Origin: an uncultured Chitinophaga sp.
GTDB lineage: Bacteria > Bacteroidota > Bacteroidia > Chitinophagales > Chitinophagaceae
NCBI RefSeq assembly: GCF_937898475.1
Contig: NZ_CALEJS010000040.1
Location: 124,001-188,000, forward strand
Direction: 5' to 3'
Length of the DNA stretch: 64,000 nt
Shown: piece by piece, positions 38,675 to 48,800 of the stretch
Numbering within the stretch: the stretch's first letter is position 1
Layout: each line of letters opens with the position of its first letter
Notes under the pieces: generated by a model
The model's input: the letters and a program-made list of their open reading frames with translations, nothing else
The model's database searches: none
Told to the model about the DNA's origin: nothing
Position numbers and translations under genes: made by a program

Positions 38675-40873
38675 TTATTTATCATCTTTCATGATCTGCT
38701 TGTACGCTTTGATAAATATAGCGCCCAGGTTTTTGTGCGGAGGAACATAATCGCTGAAAAGTTCCTTGTTGCGCGCATCGCCGGCAAAGCGTTTGCCGAG
38801 TGCGGCCCACATATTTACCCAGTCTACATTCCTGCCGCTGCGGATCACTTCTTCAAGACTGCGGATGATGGGCTCATTTACAAAGCGCGTACCTACCTGT
38901 TTGGAGGAGATGATATGCGCTTCAGGAGATTTTTCCAGCACCTTGGCCAGGTTGTGGTAACCGCCGCAGGAGCCCAGCACTACTATCTTGGCAGAGCTTT
39001 GCAGGTTATCCATGGTAGTATTTACATGGTAACTGTGGCCACGGTGTATGAATACAGTGGGATGTATATCTTTTTCATCCAGGTACTCGCTGAGCTTCTC
39101 GATAGCCGTTTTGTCTTCCGGTTCATCCAGCGGGAGGTTGGCGAAGATGGTGATCGGCTTGCCTTTCTGAGAGGTGATGGTGGTCCAGTATTTACCACGG
39201 CTCACGCTCCAGTCTCCGCCGCCAAAGCTGGTCATAAAGCTGGCGTAGGATTCCTGTCCGTCCTTATCGCCGTAGAAGAACACCTGCTGATAGATACGGC
39301 CGCTGTCGTTCACCAGTCCGGAGAAGTTCACATAATTGATGGGCGGCAGGCTCAACCTGGCTGCCATATCTGAAGCCTTGGAAGAATCGTTCTGCTGGCC
39401 AGACTCCGTTTCAAACAGGCTGGAAAGCAGTTCGTAGATCACTTTACCGCGGCGGTCATTCTTGCGGGATACGAATACATAATTCTTTTTCACTTCTTCA
39501 CGCAGGAAATCCAGCAGCTTGGGATCGCGTATGCTGCCAAAGGAGTTGGCCACATCCACCGCATCTTCCAGGTCTTCGGTTTTTTCCAGGCTGCTCACAT
39601 ATTTCTTCATGAGGTAGTTGGCGTTCTCCGGTTCCATGGATTTCAGGAAGTGGTCCAGCGTGTTAAAACCCGCAGCCATGGCGATGAACTTCTTAAAGCG
39701 GTCAAAGCTCACCAGCATCAGCAGGCTGTCTCCACGGGGTGGTTTCATACGGGCCATCATCTGATCGTATAAACCGGCGTTGCCATGGTTGGTATAGCTG
39801 GACGTGAACAGTTCTTCCTGTCCGTTCACGATCAGGTAATACAGTTCTTCGGGTGTAAAGTTCTTTACAACGGCAAAGCGCACATTGTTGGATTCTTCGT
39901 GCAGGTCGTTCACCTCGCGGATGTAGCGCAGGGAGCGGGATTGCAGGTTCTCCATCATGGCTTTCAGTCCCAGCGGGTTCTGCCCGTTACTTTTCTTCTG
40001 CTGCAGCACAATGGAGGTTTTCACCATCTGTTTAAAGTAGGAATAATCGCCGCTTACCACTCTCTCCAGGGAGTCTACGCTCATGGAACCATCTATCAGC
40101 TCGTCAATAAAGGGCAGGATGCGGGTAGACTGGCCCGAGTTACCGATTTTCACGATCAGCTGCACCACGGGATCCTGGTTCTTTTTGATGGCATTGGCCA
40201 CCGGCGTATAAGAAGTAGCGTAGGTAAGCACCTGGTTGGGATACTTGCGGGCTACGGCCGCTACGATGGAGTCTGTTTCGGGGTAGTCAAGATACTCCCC
40301 TATCCTGGACATTACCGTTTCCAGGTTGTCATAAGCGTATTTGGCAAACATCACGCCCCTGGCCTCTTTGTAGCCGGGGTTATCTTTGAACACTTCGATC
40401 ACTTTTTCGCCGGCGTTGAAAGACAGGCCCCGTACTATCGGCAATATGGTCTGGCCATGGATATCGGCTTTCATCATATCGCGGTAGGCGGCTACCATGG
40501 CGGGGGCTTCAGCCGGATCTATCTTGCGGTAGGCGCGTTTGCTGTTATAGTCGTGCAACATCACGTACAGCCCGGAGAGATACTTGGTCTTCAGGCGGTG
40601 GTCAAGCAGGGTATCCCGCTCAATGTCTAACTGCATATCGTCTACCTGCCTGATAACGGCATTGGTCACCTGCAGATTGATCGTTTTGTCATCGGACACT
40701 TTAACAAAATCATCCGCCTTGCCATCAAATTTGGCGGCGGCAGCCTGCTCTTTATCAATATTATCGTGAAAACCCTGGCGGCCGATAGGGATGTCTATCT
40801 TCTGCTCGCCCTGTGCAAATACCCGGCTACCTTGAGAAGCCACCAGGCATAACAGTATTAAAAATTTCTTCAT
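38675..40873 (-). CDS. Large secreted protein with candidate clan CD (caspase-like) His/Cys dyad at the C-terminus
   Basis: 732 residues with signal peptide MKKFLILLCLVASQGSRVFA. Residues 25-560 are mostly helical and match no family I can name. The last ~150 residues look like an alpha/beta hydrolase-type sheet: TVFIHRGHSYH (His610, His613, His616) followed 20-26 residues later by KIVVLGSCGGY with Cys636. A strand-His-Gly then strand-Ser-Cys-Gly-Gly order is the hallmark of clan CD peptidases (caspases, gingipains, CHAT). The His-Cys distance is shorter than usual, so activity is not certain. A -7 box TAAATTTG lies at 40919-40912. Word and REP-like palindromes lie on both sides of the gene. 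Confidence 0.6.
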   Translation of the reverse strand: MKKFLILLCLVASQGSRVFAQGEQKIDIPIGRQGFHDNIDKEQAAAAKFDGKADDFVKVSDDKTINLQVTNAVIRQVDDMQLDIERDTLLDHRLKTKYLSGLYVMLHDYNSKRAYRKIDPAEAPAMVAAYRDMMKADIHGQTILPIVRGLSFNAGEKVIEVFKDNPGYKEARGVMFAKYAYDNLETVMSRIGEYLDYPETDSIVAAVARKYPNQVLTYATSYTPVANAIKKNQDPVVQLIVKIGNSGQSTRILPFIDELIDGSMSVDSLERVVSGDYSYFKQMVKTSIVLQQKKSNGQNPLGLKAMMENLQSRSLRYIREVNDLHEESNNVRFAVVKNFTPEELYYLIVNGQEELFTSSYTNHGNAGLYDQMMARMKPPRGDSLLMLVSFDRFKKFIAMAAGFNTLDHFLKSMEPENANYLMKKYVSSLEKTEDLEDAVDVANSFGSIRDPKLLDFLREEVKKNYVFVSRKNDRRGKVIYELLSSLFETESGQQNDSSKASDMAARLSLPPINYVNFSGLVNDSGRIYQQVFFYGDKDGQESYASFMTSFGGGDWSVSRGKYWTTITSQKGKPITIFANLPLDEPEDKTAIEKLSEYLDEKDIHPTVFIHRGHSYHVNTTMDNLQSSAKIVVLGSCGGYHNLAKVLEKSPEAHIISSKQVGTRFVNEPIIRSLEEVIRSGRNVDWVNMWAALGKRFAGDARNKELFSDYVPPHKNLGAIFIKAYKQIMKDDK

Positions 40874-40911
40874 CTATTATATTAATATATACTTTTCTCC
40901 TTCCCTTATAG

Positions 40912-40919
40912 CAAATTTA
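40912..40919 (-). promoter_or_regulatory. -7 box of the large secreted-protein gene
   Basis: Minus-strand TAAATTTG matches TAnnTTTG, with about 35 nt of AT-rich leader to the ATG at 40873. No TTTG at the -33 spacing. Confidence 0.45.
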
Positions 40920-40955
40920 CGACCAATTTCATAAAACGCCCTGCGGACGGGAAAA

Positions 40956-41161
40956 GTTGACGGGTTTGAGGCTGGAAGTTTGAAGTTTGACGTTTGAGGC
41001 TGGAGGTTGTTTCGAAGTGATAGGTTGGCCGGAGGCGGGGAGCCTGGTTGGAGCTGCTTAGCAATTGGAGTTTAGACCTGAGTCCGGAAATCTTTTTCTG
41101 AACTTTTAAACCTTTAACGAACTTCAAACTTCAAACTTCAAACTTCAATCGTTAATCGTTA
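40956..41161. repeat. Word palindrome, GTTTGAA family, in a divergent gap
   Basis: The left arm (40956-41010) is a series like GTTTGAGGCTGGAAGTTTGA and the right arm (41102-41161) is AACTTCAAACTTCAAACTTC and similar words, ending in ATCGTTAATCGTTAAAC right at the DUF1003 start codon. The arms are about 90 bp apart. This fills most of the 291-bp gap and I see no gene in it. Confidence 0.65.
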
Positions 41162-41164
41162 AAC

Positions 41165-41914
41165 ATGCAGACATTTAAAAGCGACCTGTCGGGAAAACTG
41201 TTTCCTACCACAGAACGGGTGAGCGGACATGGCATCCGGCAGGAGCTGCTGGAACTGATACGTAAGGAGCACCCTGCGTTCAATAACCGCTGCAGCCTGG
41301 CCATTTCAGAACTGAACCATTATCGCCAGCAATATTTTGAGACCATTTTCTCCAAAGAGATCGGTGAGCTGACGGAATTGGAAAAAACAGTGATGGAAAA
41401 GCTACGCGACCACGAAACCCTGTCGGATAAACTGGAAGACAGCATGGAAAATACCCAGCTGAGCCTGGGGCAGCGGCTGGCCGATAAAATAGCCGACTTT
41501 GGCGGCAGCTGGTCCTTCATCCTCCTTTTCCTGGGCTTCATACTGGTTTGGATGGGCCTCAACCTCCTCTGGCTGTCCAATAAGGGCTTTGACCCCTACC
41601 CCTTCATTCTCCTGAACCTGCTGCTCAGCTGCCTGGCCGCCTTACAGGCGCCGGTGATCATGATGAGCCAGAACCGCCAGGAGGAAAAAGACCGCCAAAG
41701 GGCGAAAAATGACTATATGATCAACCTGAAATCTGAGCTGGAAGTGCGGATACTGCATGAAAAGATAGACCACCTCATTATCCGCCAGCAGCAGGATGTG
41801 CTGGAACTACAGCAAACGCAGATTGACATGCTGAATGAAATTACCCACGCCATCAAAAAGCTGCATGCTAAAAATGACCATATTAACCAAAAAGATACAG
41901 ATAATACTAAATAG
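41165..41914 (+). CDS. DUF1003 family inner-membrane protein
   Basis: 249 residues. The N-terminal ~100 residues are helical and charged. Two membrane helices (about 115-165) carry the DUF1003 signature FGGSWSFILLFLGFILVWMG and FDPYPFILLNLLLSCLAALQ, followed by APVIMMSQNRQEEKDRQRA and a C-terminal coiled coil. Function is unknown. The start ATG directly follows the last word of a repeat, with no obvious ribosome site. Promoter not identified. Confidence 0.85.
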   Translation: MQTFKSDLSGKLFPTTERVSGHGIRQELLELIRKEHPAFNNRCSLAISELNHYRQQYFETIFSKEIGELTELEKTVMEKLRDHETLSDKLEDSMENTQLSLGQRLADKIADFGGSWSFILLFLGFILVWMGLNLLWLSNKGFDPYPFILLNLLLSCLAALQAPVIMMSQNRQEEKDRQRAKNDYMINLKSELEVRILHEKIDHLIIRQQQDVLELQQTQIDMLNEITHAIKKLHAKNDHINQKDTDNTK

Positions 41915-41990
41915 ATATATTATCCCAGCCGCTGGCTGTCTCTGCATTATCAGTAAGTTTGCAGTACCAGCCGCTGTTGCTGACGGCTGT

Positions 41991-42038
41991 GTTAACAATT
42001 ATATAATGTTAACTTAACCCGGTGGCGAATTAATTTTG
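41991..42038 (+). promoter_or_regulatory. Palindrome and -7 box upstream of the PhoB-like regulator
   Basis: GTTAACAATTATA and TATAATGTTAAC (41991-42013) form a near-perfect palindrome with one bulged base; a third TTAAC follows at 42014. The -7 box TAATTTTG is at 42031-42038, predicting a start near 42042. The palindrome lies where a -33 element and an operator would be expected. The preceding 41915-41990 holds a CCAGCCGCTG direct repeat (41926, 41968) and no gene. Confidence 0.5.
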
Positions 42039-42062
42039 TGCCATCTTAACAAAAGGATATTT

Positions 42063-42746
42063 ATGATAGACCAAGCGGTTGCAGGTAAAATATTAGTGGT
42101 GGATGACGAATTGGATATTCTGGAAATCATCAGCTACAACCTCAAATCTGCAGGATACGACACCGTTACGGCCAAAGACGGCAGCGAAGCTATCCAGAAA
42201 GCCAAAATATTCCGCCCCGATCTTATTATGCTGGATATCATGATGCCTAATAAGAATGGGATAGACACCTGCCGCGAGATCAGGAAAATACCCGAATTCA
42301 GGGATACTATGGTGCTGTTCCTCACAGCGCTGAACGATGAAAAATCTGAAATAGACGGACTTAACATGGGCGCCGACGATTATATCGCCAAACCCATTAA
42401 ACCCAAATTGCTGGTAAGCCGCATCAATGCACTGTTCCGCCGCCTGCACAAAACAGAAGAAACACAGCTGCAGCTGGGAGACCTGATCATTGACCGGGAA
42501 AAATTCACCGTTAGCTATAAAGGCCAGGAAATCATCCTCGCTAAAAAGGAATTTGAACTGCTACAGCTGCTGGCGTCCAAACCCGGACGTGTATTCCTGC
42601 GCAACGAGATCCTGAACCAGGTATGGGGCACAGAGGTGATCGTAGGCGACCGTACCATTGATGTGCACATCCGTAAAATACGCCAGAAAATAGGCATTGA
42701 CCTGATCACTACGGTGAAGGGTGTGGGCTACAAGTTTGAAATGTAG
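42063..42746 (+). CDS. PhoB/OmpR-type response regulator
   Basis: 227 residues from MIDQAVAGKI (42063); an upstream ATG at 42036 lies within the -7 box. Receiver: VVDDE (12-16), phospho-acceptor Asp58 in IMLDIMMP, Lys in YIAKPIK. Winged-helix output: LAKKEFELLQLLASKPGRVF and GDRTIDVHIRKIRQKIG, the PhoB-like pattern. It forms a pair with the kinase gene 73 bp downstream. The resemblance to PhoB/PhoR is by sequence style only. No phosphate genes are nearby. Confidence 0.92.
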   Translation: MIDQAVAGKILVVDDELDILEIISYNLKSAGYDTVTAKDGSEAIQKAKIFRPDLIMLDIMMPNKNGIDTCREIRKIPEFRDTMVLFLTALNDEKSEIDGLNMGADDYIAKPIKPKLLVSRINALFRRLHKTEETQLQLGDLIIDREKFTVSYKGQEIILAKKEFELLQLLASKPGRVFLRNEILNQVWGTEVIVGDRTIDVHIRKIRQKIGIDLITTVKGVGYKFEM

Positions 42747-42819
42747 GGGGACGCGGAATGTGCCAAGTAAAAAAATTGGCTTAATTTCCCACTATCACAA
42801 TAATTACTCACACTGGAGT

Positions 42820-43878
42820 ATGTTCAAAGCTAAAAACCTTTCCCCGCAGAAACTGGCGGGGTTCACTGCATTTATTATAGCAGCAATTATAGCCCTGGGA
42901 AGCCTTATTACCGACGGTAGCTGGCAGCTTATGCTCACCGCGTTCGTACTGACATTCCTGGTATCCTACTACCTGTACCTGTATACCTTACAGAACTTCA
43001 TCTACCGTAAGATAAAGCTCATATACAAGTTCATTTACCAGACCAAGGCCTCCAAAAGGGAAGAATTCTTCAACAAGAATATCCTCCCCCTGAAGACGAT
43101 TGAAGAAGTAAGCGCAGATGTGGAAAAATGGGCCGCTCAGAAAAAAGAAGAACTGGAATTGCTGCGCCGCAATGAAGAATTCCGTAAAGAGTTCCTGCTG
43201 AACCTGAGCCATGAGCTGAAAACTCCCGTATTTGCTGTACAGGGGTATATACACACCCTGCTGGATGGCGCTGTAGAAGATCCGAGCGTGAACAAGGTTT
43301 TCCTGAAGAATGCCACCAAGAACATTGACCGCCTCTGCCACCTGATAGACGACCTGGACGAAATATCCAAGCTGGAAAGCGGCGAAATGACCATCAACAA
43401 AGAACCTTTTGTAATACAGGATCTTATCAGGGACGTGTTTGATACCCTCTCGCTGAAAGCCAATACCAAAGGCATTAAGTTCAATATCAAAAAAGGATGC
43501 GAAGCGCCGGTAACCGTACTGGCGGACAAGGAAAAGATACGACAGGTGCTGATGAACCTCGTGGACAACTCCATCAAATACGGCAAGAACGACGGCCATA
43601 CTATCGCCAGCGTATATACGATGGACGACCGGCAGGTACTGATAGAGATCTCTGACGATGGCATCGGCATGGCCGAAGAACACCTGCCCCGCGTATTTGA
43701 GCGTTTTTACCGTACAGACAGGGCCCGTAGCCGTGACATTGGCGGTACGGGACTGGGGCTGGCTATTGTTAAACACATCATTGAAGCACATAACCAAACC
43801 ATTAATGTGCGCAGCAAACCGGAGATAGGATCTACTTTTGGGTTTACGCTGGAGACGGGGAAGAGTGATTGGGTGTAA
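42820..43878 (+). CDS. Membrane sensor histidine kinase (PhoR-like)
   Basis: 352 residues from MFKAKNLSPQ (42820). Two close N-terminal membrane helices (about 14-32 and 37-57) leave almost no periplasmic loop, so it probably senses via the membrane or a partner protein. The H box is LNLSHELKTP (phospho-acceptor His131), the N box MNLVDNSIKYG, with G boxes ISDDGIGM and GGTGLGLAIV. No PAS or HAMP domain is evident; there is a short linker at 60-120. Paired with the regulator just upstream. Confidence 0.92.
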   Translation: MFKAKNLSPQKLAGFTAFIIAAIIALGSLITDGSWQLMLTAFVLTFLVSYYLYLYTLQNFIYRKIKLIYKFIYQTKASKREEFFNKNILPLKTIEEVSADVEKWAAQKKEELELLRRNEEFRKEFLLNLSHELKTPVFAVQGYIHTLLDGAVEDPSVNKVFLKNATKNIDRLCHLIDDLDEISKLESGEMTINKEPFVIQDLIRDVFDTLSLKANTKGIKFNIKKGCEAPVTVLADKEKIRQVLMNLVDNSIKYGKNDGHTIASVYTMDDRQVLIEISDDGIGMAEEHLPRVFERFYRTDRARSRDIGGTGLGLAIVKHIIEAHNQTINVRSKPEIGSTFGFTLETGKSDWV

Positions 43879-43892
43879 TTAAAAATTAAGAA

Positions 43893-44570
43893 TTGGGGAG
43901 GGGGTGTGGGAGATGCAAGAATGTTATTACTGTATTGTCAGCCAAAGAGACATATGAAAACCAGGCTCCCCTAGCGGAAGATGAAGCCCGTACAGCATGG
44001 GAGGCGTTTACCCGGGAGGATGATATTGCGCCTTTTGAATGGCTGTACCGTAACTCCATTACTACCTTGCTGGACTACAGTTATAAAATAAGCGGCGAAA
44101 GATCGCTGGCAGAAGATGCAGTGCAGAATGTTTTTACTTACCTGCTGCAACACCGGCGGCAATTGCCTGTTCCCCGCTCTGTTAAATATTACCTGTTGCG
44201 TTGTGTGCGCAACGAACTGATAAAACTGCTCAAACGTCACCGCAAGGAACTGCCTGCACAAGAACTCTTCGATACTGTGCTGCAGCTGGAGCCTTCCCTG
44301 CAAACACCTGCGCTGGAAACGTACCTGCAAAAAGAACAGCTGTCTGTGCTACAGCATTATATTAACCAGCTGCCCAACCGGCAGAAAGAAGTGATCTACC
44401 TGCGCTTCTTTCACGGGCTGGGTTATGAAGAGATTGCGGCGATCATGGACATAGACCAGAAATCGGCCTACAAAACCGTATACAAGGCCCTTGATACCTT
44501 ACGGCAGCTGCTGCCCGGCCCTTCTCTTGGCTGCCTCTGTTTCATTTTACAGGCCAGCAGGCATATTTAG
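43893..44570 (+). CDS. ECF RNA polymerase sigma factor (FecI-like)
   Basis: Up to 225 residues. Region 2 (EWLYRNSITTLLDYSYKISG...EDAVQNVFTYLLQHR) and region 4 (INQLPNRQKEVIYLRFFHGLGYEEIAAIM) are clear. Start is uncertain: TTG at 43893 or TTG at 43938 (LSAKETYENQ). I see no ATG in frame that precedes region 2. It is followed by a FecR anti-sigma gene, SusC and SusD, so it should switch on this uptake locus when the SusC receptor signals. The C-terminus extends about 20 residues past region 4. Confidence 0.87.
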   Translation: MGRGCGRCKNVITVLSAKETYENQAPLAEDEARTAWEAFTREDDIAPFEWLYRNSITTLLDYSYKISGERSLAEDAVQNVFTYLLQHRRQLPVPRSVKYYLLRCVRNELIKLLKRHRKELPAQELFDTVLQLEPSLQTPALETYLQKEQLSVLQHYINQLPNRQKEVIYLRFFHGLGYEEIAAIMDIDQKSAYKTVYKALDTLRQLLPGPSLGCLCFILQASRHI

Positions 44571-44773
44571 ACGATATTCAAAAAAGCCGCCGGTTTTTAG
44601 ACAACATCCATTTCTGAAATATTTTCAGCCGCCGGGGGATAAAAACGGAGATCCCGTTACTCTGTATGCAAATGACACTGTGAATAGTCATTCGTCCTGT
44701 CTGCCAACCGAAGCCGATCCGGACTAATGACCGTCACTAACAGCTAACAACTAATGGCTAATGGCTCTTTAGT
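44571..44773 (+). other. 203-bp gap between sigma and anti-sigma genes with a half word element
   Basis: No gene is present. GCCGCCGG occurs twice (44585 and 44629). CACTAACAGCTAACAACTAATGGCTAATGGC at 44733-44763 is a run of TTAGCTG-family words (as reverse complement), but with one arm only, so no hairpin. No TAnnTTTG box was found before fecR. Confidence 0.5.
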
Positions 44774-45769
44774 ATGAAATCGTCTGCCTTCTATCAACAT
44801 TACACTACCTGGCAGCTGGCGCTGGATGATGATTTCATCCGCTGGGTAAAAACACCTGACGCCGGTTTGAATGCCTTCTGGGAACAGTTTCTGCAGGACT
44901 ACCCGGAAAAGGCGCTTACCGTACAGGAGGCCCGCAGCCTGTTGCTGCACTACCGCTTTGCGCAAACACCGGTTGAGCCGGCGGTAGTAGAAAGGATATG
45001 GCAACAGCTGGAATTGCAGCACCGTAGTCTCAGCGCCCGTCCGCGGCGTGCGGTGCTAAGACGGCTGATCTGGTATGCAGCGGCGTCTGTGCTGCTGTTA
45101 ATAGCAGGTGTGTGCAGTTACCGTTACCTGGCCAATACGGCTACCGTTATTGAGACCCAGGCCGGAGAGCTGCGGCGCATCAGCTTCCCTGACGGATCGC
45201 AGATCATGCTAAACCAGCAATCGAAGCTTGTTTACCATCGTTTCAGTCCGCACCAGGTAACCCTGGAGGGAGAAGCCTATTTCTCCGTACCCACCCGGCC
45301 CCATGCGCCTGTATTCACCGTTCGCTGTGATAAAGGCGAGATACGGGTACTGGGCACCGCATTCAATGTAAGATCGCGGCAGCAGCAATTGCAGGTGGTA
45401 CTGGAACAGGGCGCCGTGCAGGTAAACCCGGCCATGCGGAATGCGCGTGCGGTAAAAATGCAGCCCGGCGATATGGTAGTGATGGATGATAAAGGTATGC
45501 GCAGCAAAAAAGTGCACACACAATGGCACACTGCCTGGCGCAGCAACCAGCTGGTGTTCAGCAATGCACCGGTAGAAGAGATATTAGGATACTTAACAGA
45601 TACATACGGATGGCATTTTAAGATAAATGCGCCTGTTACCTTAACGAATAAACGTTTTAACGGTACAGCGCCGGCGAATGAACCCGACCAGTTGCTGCAG
45701 AAGATCAGTACTATTTACCAGCTGAAGACAACCCGGCAGAAAGACACAGTGATAGTTGATGCCCGATAG
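44774..45769 (+). CDS. FecR-family anti-sigma factor
   Basis: 331 residues. The N-terminal cytoplasmic part binds the sigma factor, one membrane helix lies at about 97-116 (IWYAAASVLLLIAGVCSYRY), and the periplasmic FecR domain has AGELRRISFPDGSQIMLNQ, RVLGTAFNVRS-type and QPGDMVVMDDKG segments. The DUF4974-like C-terminal domain (NAPVEEILGYLTDTYGWHF) contacts the STN domain of the receptor. Its TAG stop begins a one-armed TCCATCGGCCATTGAC word. Co-directional with susC 47 bp later. Confidence 0.92.
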   Translation: MKSSAFYQHYTTWQLALDDDFIRWVKTPDAGLNAFWEQFLQDYPEKALTVQEARSLLLHYRFAQTPVEPAVVERIWQQLELQHRSLSARPRRAVLRRLIWYAAASVLLLIAGVCSYRYLANTATVIETQAGELRRISFPDGSQIMLNQQSKLVYHRFSPHQVTLEGEAYFSVPTRPHAPVFTVRCDKGEIRVLGTAFNVRSRQQQLQVVLEQGAVQVNPAMRNARAVKMQPGDMVVMDDKGMRSKKVHTQWHTAWRSNQLVFSNAPVEEILGYLTDTYGWHFKINAPVTLTNKRFNGTAPANEPDQLLQKISTIYQLKTTRQKDTVIVDAR

Positions 45770-45816
45770 TCCATCGGCCATTGACTTCCTAACACTCAAC
45801 ATTTTAAATTCCAGTT

Positions 45817-48800
45817 ATGACGCACCTCCTTTACTTACACAGGGCGATGGTATGTTTCCTATGCTGTATGTTGTTCATACACCCTGATACCACCGCGCAG
45901 GATATTTCCTGGAACGGGCGGCAGGATCAGCATCAGAAAAACACCCGTATGAAAAGCATGCCGCTCACAGCTGCCCTTCACAACATCGCCCAACGATACC
46001 AGGTAAGCTTTGATTATGACAGCGAAACACTGCAGCAGAAACAGGTAACTGCAGAGAAAGTGCTGCTCCATCTTCGCAACCAGCAGGTACAGTACAACAA
46101 CCTGGATGCGCTGCTGAAAGACCTCTTGCAGCCTTTTGGCATGAAGGTAAAACAGTTCGGGCAGCACAGCTACACCATCTATACACCGCGGGAAGCAACG
46201 CTTCCCGCCAATGAGCTAAGCGCGGTGATCAATACGTTCATCACCACGGATACCACCATTGCAGGCAAAGTAACAGACGCTGCCAATGGACAGGCATTGC
46301 CGGGTGTAAGCGTAATGATCAAAGGCAGTACTAAAGGCACGGTAACAGATGCCGACGGGCATTACCGTTTACAGGCGCCGGATCGTAATGCCGTACTGCT
46401 TTTCCAGTACATCGGCTTCGAAGCAAGAGAGCTGGCTGTTACAGACGGCGCTACTGCCAATGTAACACTGTTATCCGCCACGAGCTCTCTATCAGAAGTA
46501 GTGGTAACCGGTTATACCTCGCAGCAGAAAAAAGACATCACCGGGTCTGTAGCAGTGGTCAAAACCAAAGACCTGCTCTCAGTACCCGCCGGTAATTTTG
46601 GCCAGCAGTTACAGGGGAGGGCCGCCGGGGTTACCACCACCAGTAATGGCGCACCGGGCGCGGGGGTCAGCATCCGTATCAGGGGTATCGGCACCATCAA
46701 TGATAACGGGCCGCTGTATGTAATTGACGGCGTATCTACCCGCAGCCAGAGCCTCAACAGCCTGAACCCGAATGATATTGAATCTATACAGGTATTGAAA
46801 GATGCAGCCGCCGCTTCTATTTACGGCGCGCAGGCCAGTAATGGTGTCGTGATCATTACCACAAAGAAGGGTAAGGCAGGCGTATCAAAGATCTCTTACG
46901 ATGCTTACTACGGTATGCAATACCCGGGTAAAGGACCGGAGCTGCTGAACACCAGCGAGTGGGCAGACCTTATATGGACCAGCCTCAGAAATGCCGGACA
47001 GGTAGGCGCCAACGGCAATCCCACACATCCGCAGTTTGGAAATGGTATGCAACCGGTCATTCCTTACTACATACTACCTTCGGGCAAACAACAGGGTGAA
47101 GTAGATGAAAGCGCCTATGATCTTACTACCAACCAGATTGTACGCGCCAGCCAACAGGGAACGGACTGGTATAAACAGATCTTTGCGCCGGCCGCTATAC
47201 AGAATCATCAGCTTACAGGCTCCGGCGGCACAGATAAGGGCAATTATGCTTTTGGTCTTAACTACTTTAACCAGGAAGGCATCCTGAAGTATACTTATTT
47301 CAAACGCTATTCAGCGCGTATTAACACCTCGCTGCTGGTGAAAAAGAATATCCGTTTCGGTGAGAACCTGCAGGTAGCGTTTACCGAAAACACCGGCGGT
47401 GATTATGCCAGCGGTGAAGGCAACGCCATTGTACAGGCCATGCGTGTGCCGCCTATTATACCGGTATATGATATTGACGGACATTTTGCAGGTACACGTG
47501 GCGCAGGGCTGGGCAACTCTTCCAATCCCTATGCATTGCTGTACCGCGGCAAAGACAACAAAACAAAAGGTTTCCGCGCTTTTGGCAATGCGTTTGCAGA
47601 GATCACTTTCCTGAAAGATTTCCAGTTCAGGTCCAGCTTCGGGATAGACTATACCAACTGGAACGGCTATAGTTTTTCCTACCTCAATCCAGAGCATTCA
47701 GAACCGGCGGCCAACAATGGTTTCAACGAGAACTCCAACTACAACCTGCGCTGGGTGTTCACCAACACCGTTAACTATAAGAAAACATTCGGACGGCACA
47801 ATGTGAACCTCGTGCTGGGTACAGAAGCCATCTCTGAAAAAGGACGCAACCTGAGCGGCGGCAGGGTAAACTATTTCAGCACATCAGAACTGATCTGGAA
47901 CCTGAATAACGGTGACCCCAGTACGCAAACCAATGCCAGCAGCCAAACGGAAACAGCATTGGCATCCATATTTGGGCGGGTGGATTATTCCTACCGCGAC
48001 AAATACCTCTTTACCGGTATCCTGCGCCGCGATGGCGTATCAAGGTTTGCACCCGCAGAACGTTATGGCATCTTCCCCGCTGCCAGTGTGGGATGGCGCC
48101 TCTCTGAAGAGCCCTTCCTCAAAGGCCTCAGCTGGCTGGATGAGCTGAAGCTGAGAGCAGGTATCGGCGCTACCGGCAACCAGGAAATTCCCCGCGCATA
48201 TAACTATGCATATGAATACAGCACCAGTCCGCGTAACTCCAATTACGACCTGGGAGGTACCAGCAACAGCACCGTGATCGGCTACTACCTGGCTAACCTC
48301 GGTAATCCCGCTACCGTATGGGAATCTACTGTGATGACCAATATCGGTCTTGATATCGCCATGCTGAGAGGCAAACTGGAAGTAAATGCAGAAGTGTACG
48401 ACCGCCGCACCAACGATATGCTCACACAACCACAGCTCACGGCGCTCGCAGGCAGAGCCACCGCGCCATTCGTGAACATCGGCGACATGCGTAATACGGG
48501 TATTGACCTGGGTATTAACTACCGTGATAAAATACGCGGACAACTGCAGTACGATATCGGCATTACCTTCAGCCACTACAAGAATGAAGTGCTGCGCCTG
48601 GGAGAAACCGGAACGGAGCAGATATTCAGCGGCGGCACCCGCTATGGCACCATTACCCTTACCGAAAAAGGAAAGCCGGTATCTATGTTCTACGGCTACC
48701 AGATAGAAGGCATTTTCCAGAACGAGTCAGAAGTAAAAGCGCATGCTTTGCAAACCGGTATGGATAAAAGCAACCCTGCAAAATTTGTAGGCAAGTATAA

